The notes below the pieces were generated by a model. That model worked only from the letters and a program-made list of their open reading frames with translations. It searched no databases and had not been told where the DNA came from. From DASXMX01 sp036495445 (GTDB lineage Bacteria > Planctomycetota > Phycisphaerae > Tepidisphaerales > Tepidisphaeraceae): DNA of 5,042 nt. This document shows positions 1-5,042 of this stretch, piece by piece; within the stretch, counting starts at the first letter, position 1; every line of letters begins with the position of its first letter. The position numbers were made by a program, and so were the translations under genes. The stretch is taken from NCBI GenBank assembly GCA_036495445.1, contig DASXMX010000457.1, positions 1 to 5,042 on the forward strand, given 5' to 3'.

Positions 1-1
1 C

Positions 2-634
2 GGCCTCTCTTGGTCGCAGCGTCTTCCGACCCTCGTCAACAGCCCCCACGGCCCGATCCAACTCGCCGACGGGCGACTGCTTTACGCCGGCAAGGAACTC
101 TGGACCGCCGAGCATCGCGTCGGCGTCTGCGAATCGGCCGACGACGGCCAGACCTGGCGATGGCTCGCCGCCATCCCGCCCCGGCCCGGCGACTCGGTCG
201 CCGAGTACCACGAGCTCCACGCCGTCGAAGCCGGCGACGGCCGGCTCATCGCCCACATCCGCAACGAGAACAAGGCCAACGATGGCGAAACCCTCCAATC
301 CGAATCCACCGACGCCGGCAAGACATGGAGCGTCCCACGCTCCATCGGCGTCTGGGGCCTCCCCTGCTTCCTGCTCCGCCTGAGCGACGGCCGCCTGCTG
401 ATGACCTACGGCCATCGCCGCCAGCCGCTGGGCAATCAGGCGCGCCTCAGTGACGACCACGGCCGCACTTGGTCCGACCCCATGATCATTTCGGGCGACG
501 GCACTTCGGGCGACCTCGGTTACCCCAGCACCCTCCAACTCGCCGACGGCTCGCTTCTGACCGTCTGGTATGAACGCATGAAAGACTCGCCCAAAGCCGT
601 CCTCCGCCAGGCAAGCTGGGAGATCCAATCCTGA
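2..634 (+). CDS. Sialidase-family (BNR/Asp-box) protein, 3' part, 5' end outside window
   Basis: This is the C-terminal 210 residues of a beta-propeller hydrolase of the sialidase/neuraminidase superfamily. The frame is open to the left edge, so the start and any signal peptide are not visible. Three Asp-box motifs (S-x-D-x-G-x-T-W) are clear: SADDGQTW at fragment residues 45-52, STDAGKTW at 102-109 and SDDHGRTW at 150-157. Their spacing of about 50 residues fits successive propeller blades. QLADGRLL- and QLADGSLL-type strands recur, and the end carries GYPS (173-176) followed by VWYE, typical of this group. The N-terminal arginine motif that would support true sialidase chemistry lies outside the window. 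The family also contains proteins acting on other glycans or of unknown activity, so the substrate cannot be assigned. Such enzymes usually act outside the cytoplasm. A 28-nt gap to the next gene suggests co-transcription. Confidence 0.88.
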   Translation, partial: GLSWSQRLPTLVNSPHGPIQLADGRLLYAGKELWTAEHRVGVCESADDGQTWRWLAAIPPRPGDSVAEYHELHAVEAGDGRLIAHIRNENKANDGETLQSESTDAGKTWSVPRSIGVWGLPCFLLRLSDGRLLMTYGHRRQPLGNQARLSDDHGRTWSDPMIISGDGTSGDLGYPSTLQLADGSLLTVWYERMKDSPKAVLRQASWEIQS

Positions 635-662
635 CACTCACCCGTTGTAGAATGGAGTTCCA

Positions 663-1397
663 ATGGGGCTCACCATGGCACGTGCGGCGATCATCACGTT
701 GGTTGTACTGATTGCCCTGCTGGCGATCTGCCGCGGCGGGGTGCTGTTTCTCCGGGCGTGGCTCGGGCGGAAGATCGTGTCGGGCTACGCCGCCCGGCTG
801 ACGCGGGCGCAGCACACGGTCTTCGAGCACCGCCTGCGGGAGATGATCTTCAAGGACCCGTTCCGCTACACCAACATGCTCTGCTCCAAGGAGGCATTGT
901 GGTTCGTGCGGAAGCTCTGGGAGGAGACCGGCGACGCCTGCGCCCGCGCGAGCTCCCCCGGCGGCAGCTCCGCCTCGGCGCTGGAGCGGGACGGATCGCC
1001 CGCGCCTCTTCCGACCCGCCTGCCGGCGGACGGGATGGGGGTCGATGTGTTTCGGATGCACGACGGAATCATCCTCGCCGTCATCACGCTCCCCCCGCCC
1101 CGAATGACCGGCGAGGCGTACCTGATCGGCATCCTGCTGCCGCCCGATCCCACGCTGGCCCGCGACATCCTCCGCGCTCGCAAATGCGTCCGGTATTTTG
1201 TGTTGAACCGGTGGGAGGGCGGGCGCGACACGGATTTCTGCGAGTGGAAACCCAACGGCAAACAACTCACCTACAACATCGGCGCCCCCAAACACCCCGA
1301 GGGATTCGCCAAAGCCATCGAAGCCCGACGCCAGGAAGAACGGCAACGTGGCCTGCGCCCCGCCGGAGCCGCTCAACACGTTTTGCCTCGGCGTTAG
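663..1397 (+). CDS. Membrane-anchored protein of unknown function
   Basis: I do not recognise this 244-residue protein. One strongly hydrophobic segment (about residues 8-30) is followed by basic residues (R31, R36, K37, R43), so by the positive-inside rule the bulk is probably cytoplasmic. Residues 45-90 look helical. Residues 92-124 form a Gly/Ser/Pro/Ala-rich linker. Residues 125-207 look like a beta-rich domain ending in an FCEWKPNGKQLTYNIG stretch, the most conserved-looking part. The C-terminus is a charged helix (210-230). There is no catalytic motif I can name. The start at 663 has GGAG at 654-657, 5 nt upstream; ATG at 675 (residue 5) is an alternative that does not change the topology. 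It lies 28 nt after the sialidase-like gene and is probably read from the same transcript. Coding is supported by the coherent hydrophobic/linker/domain layout in a frame that stays open although stops occur around it. Confidence 0.72.
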   Translation: MGLTMARAAIITLVVLIALLAICRGGVLFLRAWLGRKIVSGYAARLTRAQHTVFEHRLREMIFKDPFRYTNMLCSKEALWFVRKLWEETGDACARASSPGGSSASALERDGSPAPLPTRLPADGMGVDVFRMHDGIILAVITLPPPRMTGEAYLIGILLPPDPTLARDILRARKCVRYFVLNRWEGGRDTDFCEWKPNGKQLTYNIGAPKHPEGFAKAIEARRQEERQRGLRPAGAAQHVLPRR

Positions 1398-1570
1398 CGT
1401 ATTCCGGCCTTGCGGGACGGCGTGATGGAGGCGCATGCCAATGGGACGGGACACCGACCGCCGCCGACATCGCTCGATTCGTATCCTGAATGGCGTAGAC
1501 GACCGCATGCCGAATAGGTGTGCCGGGCGCGGGGCTGGGGTGGGACAATCCGCTCGTCCGGCGACGCGAT

Positions 1571-1585
1571 GCGGGCTGAGCCCGC
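1571..1585. repeat. Short GC hairpin upstream of the ankyrin gene
   Basis: GCGGGC (1571-1576) pairs with GCCCGC (1580-1585) across a TGA loop, giving a stable 6-bp stem. An overlapping 8-bp palindrome, CCCGCGGG, sits at 1581-1588. No run of T follows, so it is not a standard intrinsic terminator. It lies about 30 nt before the preferred GTG start. It could be a transcript-end or leader structure, or one copy of a dispersed hairpin repeat; copy number cannot be seen in this window. Confidence 0.5.
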
Positions 1586-1605
1586 GGGCGTTTACCTTCC
1601 GATAC

Positions 1606-1610
1606 GGGGG
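1606..1610 (+). promoter_or_regulatory. Probable ribosome binding site for the ankyrin gene
   Basis: A GGGGG run sits 7 nt before the GTG at 1618. It is a weak but well-placed purine stretch, and it supports GTG 1618 over the upstream ATG 1435, which would put about 60 residues of low-complexity sequence before the hydrophobic anchor. Confidence 0.4.
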
Positions 1611-1617
1611 TTCGATC

Positions 1618-2118
1618 GTGCGAACAATCCTTTCATGGGGCGTTTTGGTGGCCATGGTCATCGCGCTCGTGGTGGCGGCCCGATACGGCAGCCGGATCCG
1701 GCGGTGGGCGACCGGCGCGCCGGACGCCGACGACCTGTTGCTGGAAGCCGCGTGGCACGGCGACGCCAAATCGTTCGAGCAGGCGGTCGCCGTCGGCGCC
1801 TCCGCCCAGTGTACGGACAGGTTCGGCAACACGCCCCTCATCGCCGCCGCCCTCCGCGGCGACACCGACATGGCCGACCGCCTGCTGGCGATGGGCGCCG
1901 ACGTCAACGCCCAAGGCGCCCACGGCTACACCCCGCTGATGTGGGCCGTCACGACGGACCGCGCCGCGACCGTGGCCCTCCTGATCCGCCGCGGCGCCGA
2001 CCCGCGCCTCCGCTCCCACTCCGGCCAATCCGCCGCCGATATCGCCAAATCGATGGATCCGCCCGACGCCAAGGCGATCCTCGCGGAGTTGGACGATGAT
2101 CACCGCAGATGCGACTAA
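1618..2118 (+). CDS. Membrane-anchored ankyrin-repeat protein
   Basis: This protein has 166 residues from the GTG start. Residues 4-21 form a hydrophobic anchor, followed by a basic patch (R22, R26, R28, R29). That arrangement predicts one membrane span with the repeat domain in the cytoplasm. Ankyrin repeats follow: a degenerate first unit at about 38-66 (LLLEAAWHGDAKSFEQAVAVG), a clear one at 70-99 (GNTPLIAAALRGD...LLAMGADVNAQ), another at 103-132 (GYTPLMWAV...LLIRRGADPRLR) and a capping unit at 136-158 (GQSAADIAKS). The GNTPLI/GYTPLM and GADVN/GADP hallmarks make the fold secure. Ankyrin domains bind proteins and have no catalytic role by themselves; the partner is unknown. An in-frame ATG at 1435 would give 227 residues, but the added part looks non-coding. 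Like the gene at 663, it combines an N-terminal anchor with a probable cytoplasmic domain. Confidence 0.85.
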   Translation: MRTILSWGVLVAMVIALVVAARYGSRIRRWATGAPDADDLLLEAAWHGDAKSFEQAVAVGASAQCTDRFGNTPLIAAALRGDTDMADRLLAMGADVNAQGAHGYTPLMWAVTTDRAATVALLIRRGADPRLRSHSGQSAADIAKSMDPPDAKAILAELDDDHRRCD

Positions 2119-2246
2119 ACTCTGCCGCTCGGACCGTGAGTGCAAGCGCCCGCTCTCGCAAGCGATAGCTGGCTCGCCGGCCGGGGGTCCTAGTTGGGGG
2201 TCACCGGTCTCAACCGAGGCAGGGCCTCTCCGCTCGCGTGGAGAAC

Positions 2247-2262
2247 CTCCAACGCGTTGGAG
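2247..2262. repeat. Perfect 16-bp palindrome with flanking arms
   Basis: CTCCAACGCGTTGGAG reads identically on both strands. It is flanked by CGCTCG (2231-2236) and CGAGCG (2263-2268), which can pair outside it. A near copy of its right half, CGCGTGGAG (2235-2243), could instead pair with CTCCAACGCG (2247-2256) across an AAC loop with one bulged base, giving two mutually exclusive hairpins in RNA. It could be a dimeric repressor site or a leader structure for the gene at 2475; no matching regulator gene is in the window. Confidence 0.5.
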
Positions 2263-2283
2263 CGAGCGCGACGTTCATGCCGC

Positions 2284-2300
2284 GCCCGGTCGCGCCGGGC
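2284..2300. repeat. 6-bp GC stem-loop
   Basis: GCCCGG (2284-2289) and CCGGGC (2295-2300) form a stem with a 5-nt loop (TCGCG). No T-run follows on the plus strand, so it is not a standard terminator. It is part of the hairpin cluster between the ankyrin gene and the exported-protein gene. Confidence 0.4.
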
Positions 2301-2458
2301 CGGATGGCGCGCGCGATCGCTTAAGCACACGTGTGGCGGGACTTGGGATTGAGCGGCTGGTGCACGGGGCTGAATTGTGAACACGCTTCGGTTCGGCAGC
2401 ACGATTGCACTTCATCGGCCAGGGGGCCATTTGAGCGGGAAAGCCGCGTTCCAACCAC

Positions 2459-2465
2459 GGAGGAG
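2459..2465 (+). promoter_or_regulatory. Strong ribosome binding site fixing the start at 2475
   Basis: GGAGGAG ends 9 nt before the ATG at 2475. The same frame is open upstream from a GTG at 2331, but this Shine-Dalgarno sequence, plus the signal peptide starting exactly at 2475, decide for the internal ATG. Confidence 0.8.
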
Positions 2466-2474
2466 TTTAGGCCG

Positions 2475-3236
2475 ATGCGAAAGACCACCCCGCAACTCGT
2501 CGTTCTGATGGCCGCCTTGGCGCTGATGTTGCTGTGGGCCGCGGTCGCGCGTGCGCAGCCGAGTCCGGCGGCACCTCCCGCGCCCCCGGCCCAGCAGCCG
2601 CCGCCGCCGCAGCCCACGCTCGCGGAACGCGTCGCGGCGATGAAGAACGCCCTGATGCTGAGCCAGAAAACGCTGCGGCAATACGAGTGGATCGAGACCA
2701 CCGCGCTCTACGTCAAAGGCGAGGCGAAATCGAGCACGCAGCAGCGGTGCTATTATGGGGCGGACGGCACGCTGCAGAAGGTCCCCGTCACGCCGGCGGC
2801 CCCGGCGCAGAAGCCCAAGGGGATTCGCGGCCGGATCGCCGAGAACAAAAAGGAGGAGATGACCGATGCCATGAAACAGGCGATCGCGCTGGTCAAGGGC
2901 TACATCCCCCCAGACCCGGCGGCGATCCAGCGGGTTCACGAGGCCGGCAACGCCTCCCTCCTGGTCCTCGTTCCGGGCCAGCGCATCCGTTTGGATTTCC
3001 GGAATTACCGGATTCCGGGTGACCTGCTCGGCGTGGAGATGACGCTCGCCGACAACCGCCTGTCCGGGATCACCGTCTCCAGCTTCATGGACGAGAAGCA
3101 GAAGGAGCCGGTCACGCTGATCGTCCAAATGAGCAAGCTCGACGACGGCACCGGCTACGCGCGACAGACCGACCTGGAGGTCAAGTCAAAGGACCTGCGG
3201 CTCGTCGTCACCAATTCCGGATATCGCAAGCAGTGA
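2475..3236 (+). CDS. Exported protein of unknown function, conserved-looking single domain
   Basis: This protein has 253 residues. A classical Sec signal peptide spans 1-27: basic start (R2, K3), hydrophobic core 8-25, and ARA|Q at 25-28 as the likely cleavage site. Residues 28-47 are a Pro/Ala/Gln linker. The mature domain begins with a helix (48-66), then YEWIET (70-75) and RCYYGADG (91-98), a basic segment (114-130), a helix (about 131-146) and a run of beta strands to the end, closing with NSGYRK. C92 is the only cysteine. The layout matches uncharacterised secreted proteins I associate with GC-rich environmental bacteria; that is recollection, not a search. The alternating strands late in the protein could form a curved sheet of LolA-like type, but this is speculative and no lipobox is present. 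It is followed after 66 nt by a second exported protein, so the two may be co-expressed and act in the periplasm. Confidence 0.85.
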   Translation: MRKTTPQLVVLMAALALMLLWAAVARAQPSPAAPPAPPAQQPPPPQPTLAERVAAMKNALMLSQKTLRQYEWIETTALYVKGEAKSSTQQRCYYGADGTLQKVPVTPAAPAQKPKGIRGRIAENKKEEMTDAMKQAIALVKGYIPPDPAAIQRVHEAGNASLLVLVPGQRIRLDFRNYRIPGDLLGVEMTLADNRLSGITVSSFMDEKQKEPVTLIVQMSKLDDGTGYARQTDLEVKSKDLRLVVTNSGYRKQ

Positions 3237-3292
3237 CGGGACAGCTTAACTGATCGGACCGTTCGCGTTGCAGCATTCTGTAGAAACGCTTT

Positions 3293-3297
3293 GGGAG
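3293..3297 (+). promoter_or_regulatory. Ribosome binding site for the DUF2541-like gene
   Basis: GGGAG, within the purine run GGGAGAGA (3293-3300), lies 5 nt before the ATG at 3303. It favours this ATG over the in-frame TTG at 3291, which would overlap the ribosome binding site itself and add only four residues ahead of the signal peptide. Confidence 0.65.
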
Positions 3298-3302
3298 AGA
3301 CC

Positions 3303-3710
3303 ATGAACATCATCACGCGAAGAACGATGCTTCAGGGGATCGCCGCGGCTTGCATCGCCTGGGCGACGCCTGCGTTTGCCAGGGATGACGACTGGGATTT
3401 GATCGGCAACGCGAAGTTCAAGGACGAGGCCGATCAGAAAGACATCGCCGTGTCCGCGATTAAGGGCACGTTCCGCAGCATCAAGTTCAAGGCGAGGAAC
3501 GCGGACGCCAAGATCGACGGAATGATCATCGAACTCGCCAACGGCGACAAGGTGGACAAGCAGATCCGCGACACCGTTAAAAAGGACCAGGAGACTCGCC
3601 CCATCGCGATCAAGCTCGATCGGGGCATGGTGGTCCGAAAGATTACGATCAAGGCCCGGTCCGATGAGGATGGCAAAGAGACCACGATCGAGGCGTACGG
3701 GACAAAGTAG
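3303..3710 (+). CDS. Exported DUF2541-like small protein with twin-arginine signal
   Basis: This protein has 135 residues. The signal peptide contains T-R-R-T-M-L-Q (residues 5-11), close to the Tat consensus S-R-R-x-F-L-K. A moderate hydrophobic stretch follows, with ATPAFA|R as the likely cleavage site (about 24/25). The mature part of about 110 residues starts DDDWDLIGNAKFKDEADQKD and continues with alternating beta strands: GTFRSIKFKARNADAKI, GMIIELANGDKV, TRPIAIKLDRGMVVRKITIKARS, and an ending TIEAYGTK. This W-x-L-(L/I)-G opening, the D-x-I-x-V, and the paired strands match the DUF2541 (YaaI-type) pattern of small periplasmic proteins of unknown function. The mature part has no cysteine and no visible catalytic set. 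It is very rich in Lys/Asp. The gene follows the exported protein at 2475 by 66 nt. Its stop is one base from the stop of the convergent truD, leaving no room for an intergenic terminator. Confidence 0.82.
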   Translation: MNIITRRTMLQGIAAACIAWATPAFARDDDWDLIGNAKFKDEADQKDIAVSAIKGTFRSIKFKARNADAKIDGMIIELANGDKVDKQIRDTVKKDQETRPIAIKLDRGMVVRKITIKARSDEDGKETTIEAYGTK

Positions 3711-3711
3711 C

Positions 3712-5022
3712 TCAGGACGCGAACCCTTCGTTTTGCTTCGCCGTTTCCTGGTCCCCTCCCTCGGATTCGGGGACCTCGTGCTCACTGGTTTCGCTAGGGG
3801 TGGCCTCGTTTTTCATCAGCTCGCGCAACAGTGTCGTTGCGAAGGAGCCGGTGGGGAGCGTGAAAGCGACTGTGATGTGCGGTCCGTGCTCGTCCACTCC
3901 TCCTGCTACATCGATGTCGGTCGGCTGGACGCGCAGCGGCCGGCGGTCGCCCTTGACGCGGAGTTGGCCGGCACGCTTGAAGTCGCCCGGGGCGAGGCCG
4001 TGGGCGGCGAAGACCTCCTGCTCGATCCGCAGCGGCTCGTCCTCGGGCAGGGAGACGCGGAAGCCGATCAGCGGGCCGGTGGGGCTGATCTCGAACGCGT
4101 CGGCGCGGGGCTGCTCGAGGGCGGGATCCTCGACGCGGAAGCAGGCGCCGTTCTCGTGCTTGTAGGCGAAATCGCCTTGCATCAGATGGTCGAGCGAGTC
4201 GATACGTTTGGCCATGATCTCGTTGAAGATGCGGGACTGTAGCGCGGAGACCCAGAGTCGGCGGAGCTTCTCGTCGATCGCCCAGACGGCGGCGCTGGGC
4301 CGGTGCGTCTTGGCCAGGCGGTGCAGGATCCGCCGCTCCATGCCGTGGCGGCGAGGGAAGAGCCGCATGGCTTCGTCCAGGTCGTGCCGGTCGAAAGCCT
4401 CGCGGGCCTTGATCGTTTCGCGGTCATCGACTTGCGGATTCGGTTGGCCGAGCAGGAGGGAGAGGAGGGCCTTGTGGTCGCCGCTGACGTAGGCGGCGCC
4501 AAGTTTGTCGTTGTCGTTGCGGCGGCCGAACCGCTGCTCGCCGAAGTAGTTCGGCATGCCGCGCCGCTGCAGGTCGGCCAGCACCGGGCGGATCTTCACC
4601 ACGTCGGTCGGGTTCACATCCCGGATCTTGATCGCGAAGCGGTTCGCCTTCAGGTGCCCGAGGCGGAGCTTGTTCGTGTGCCGGGCGGCCCAGAGGACGG
4701 TCAGGTCGGGGAACTTCAGGTTCATCACCACGGCTTCGGTGGCGCCGGGGATCGAGACGACCTGCCGCGTGATCGCGCGGGCGTCCTTCAGCCCGGCATA
4801 GCCGATGTCGCGGTTGGGAACCTTCAACGCCGCGGCGATGCGGTTGATCGCGTCGAACGTGGTGAGGCCGACCTTCTGGATCTCGGCGTAAACGTGCTCG
4901 CCTTCGCCCGAGGGTTCGTAGAGGGGGATTTCCTGGACGAAGAAGTCTTCCGGGCGGTTTTTGATCGTGCCGCCGATGCCGGGGAAGTCGCGCGTGAGGT
5001 ACGGGAGGGACGGGAGGGACAT
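3712..5022 (-). CDS. truD: tRNA pseudouridine(13) synthase TruD
   Basis: This 436-residue cytoplasmic enzyme isomerises uridine 13 of tRNA (tRNA-Glu in E. coli) to pseudouridine. The catalytic motif GYAGLKDARAITRQ carries the nucleophile Asp80, at the same residue number as in E. coli. Other family marks are RPEDFFVQE (23-31), EGEH (40-43), KLRLGHLKANRF (118-129), NYFGEQRFG (158-166), WVSALQSRIFNEI (257-269), TGPLIGFR (315-322) and SFATTLLRELMK (393-404). The protein is longer than E. coli TruD (349 residues). Residues about 172-255 form a long insertion of the kind seen in archaeal TruD/PUS7, and residues 405-436 are an acidic, Glu/Ser-rich and probably disordered tail. The start is ATG at 5022, matching the family N-terminus, though the 20 visible upstream bases are pyrimidine-rich with no Shine-Dalgarno and the frame stays open to the edge. 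The gene faces the DUF2541-like gene with one base between stops. Confidence 0.96.
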   Translation of the reverse strand: MSLPSLPYLTRDFPGIGGTIKNRPEDFFVQEIPLYEPSGEGEHVYAEIQKVGLTTFDAINRIAAALKVPNRDIGYAGLKDARAITRQVVSIPGATEAVVMNLKFPDLTVLWAARHTNKLRLGHLKANRFAIKIRDVNPTDVVKIRPVLADLQRRGMPNYFGEQRFGRRNDNDKLGAAYVSGDHKALLSLLLGQPNPQVDDRETIKAREAFDRHDLDEAMRLFPRRHGMERRILHRLAKTHRPSAAVWAIDEKLRRLWVSALQSRIFNEIMAKRIDSLDHLMQGDFAYKHENGACFRVEDPALEQPRADAFEISPTGPLIGFRVSLPEDEPLRIEQEVFAAHGLAPGDFKRAGQLRVKGDRRPLRVQPTDIDVAGGVDEHGPHITVAFTLPTGSFATTLLRELMKNEATPSETSEHEVPESEGGDQETAKQNEGFAS

Positions 5023-5042
5023 GGGGGAATGATAGAGGGAGC

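Larger units (their letters stand above)
1398..1617. other. Intergenic spacer with a GC-rich hairpin
   Basis: This 220-nt stretch separates the anchored unknown protein from the ankyrin protein. The ankyrin frame is open through it from an ATG at 1435, but the encoded peptide is Arg/Gly/Pro-rich and lacks domain character, so I read the stretch as non-coding. It holds the inverted repeat at 1571-1585. No T-tract terminator or good -35/-10 pair was found. Confidence 0.55.
2119..2458. other. Intergenic region rich in inverted repeats, no convincing gene
   Basis: About 340 nt lie between the ankyrin gene and the ribosome binding site of the next gene. Open frames exist on both strands but give Arg/Pro/Gly-rich peptides without domain features or good start signals. 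Small stem-loops cluster in the middle: GAGGC/GCCTC at 2216-2228, the palindrome at 2247-2262, GCCCGG/CCGGGC at 2284-2300, GCGATCGC at 2313-2320 and CACACGTGTG at 2326-2335. A promoter for the downstream pair is expected here, but no strong -35/-10 match is visible. The gap could hold a structured leader, operator sites or a small RNA; sequence alone does not decide. Confidence 0.6.

Noticed and set aside
10..453. Plus-strand 147-codon frame inside the sialidase-like gene
   Set aside because: The product is almost all Arg/Pro; the other frame carries three Asp boxes.
648..653. TAGAAT as a -10 box for the gene at 663
   Set aside because: No acceptable -35 box about 17 nt upstream; the 28-nt gap points to read-through from the sialidase-like gene.
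1435..1617. Upstream ATG extension of the ankyrin gene
   Set aside because: It would place about 60 low-complexity residues before the hydrophobic anchor; GTG 1618 with GGGGG 7 nt upstream fits better. It is not fully excluded.
486..1907. Very long open frame (473 codons) on the minus strand across the genes at 663 and 1618
   Set aside because: Its product is Arg/Pro/Gly/His-rich with no domain pattern and runs antisense to two better-supported genes; long antisense frames are expected in GC-rich coding DNA.
2313..2320. GCGATCGC, the cyanobacterial HIP1 octamer
   Set aside because: A single copy in a GC-rich gap, and nothing else suggests a cyanobacterium; likely chance.
2096..2380. Small plus-strand frame in the gap after the ankyrin gene
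   Set aside because: No ribosome binding site, no domain or signal features, and it crosses the palindrome cluster; composition is that of random GC-rich DNA.
2412..3128. Minus-strand open frame of 238 codons opposite the exported-protein gene
   Set aside because: Arg/Leu/Asp-rich shadow; the plus strand has a strong ribosome binding site, signal peptide and coherent domain.
3664..4242. Plus-strand frames opposite truD
   Set aside because: Shadows of truD, which has all its family motifs on the minus strand.
1..5042. Defence system, CRISPR array, prophage or insertion sequence
   Set aside because: No transposase, integrase, nuclease, toxin-antitoxin or spaced direct repeats were found; the genes look like ordinary chromosomal accessory and housekeeping genes.

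Overview
The window is GC-rich (roughly two thirds G+C by eye), with five genes on the plus strand and one on the minus strand. There is no rRNA, tRNA, CRISPR array, transposase or integrase. The gene set suggests an environmental, Gram-negative-type bacterium, most plausibly a planctomycete. It includes a BNR/Asp-box sialidase-like hydrolase, two N-terminally anchored proteins, two small exported proteins of unknown function, and a TruD with a long archaeal-style insertion. The taxonomic call is an inference from protein character and composition, because no phylogenetic marker is present.

Layout, left to right. Positions 2-634 hold the 3' part of a sialidase-family gene with three Asp boxes; its start lies outside the window. 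After 28 nt comes a membrane-anchored protein of unknown function (663-1397), probably co-transcribed. A 220-nt spacer with a GC-rich hairpin precedes a short ankyrin-repeat protein anchored by one N-terminal hydrophobic segment (best start GTG at 1618, stop 2118). A gap of about 350 nt follows. It has no convincing gene but several inverted repeats, including a perfect 16-bp palindrome.

Next are two exported proteins on the same strand. The first (2475-3236) has a Sec-type signal peptide, a proline-rich linker and a conserved-looking domain of unknown function. The second (3303-3710) is a small DUF2541-like protein whose signal peptide carries a twin-arginine motif. The 66-nt spacing allows co-transcription. 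The last gene, truD (3712-5022, minus strand), encodes tRNA pseudouridine-13 synthase. It converges on the DUF2541-like gene with a single base between the two stop codons.

Only truD has a firmly assignable function (tRNA modification in the cytoplasm). The other genes look like unlinked accessory envelope or secreted functions, and I see no clear multi-gene system. The points most worth following are the archaeal/PUS7-like architecture and acidic tail of TruD, the pair of exported unknowns, and the palindrome cluster in the 2119-2458 gap.
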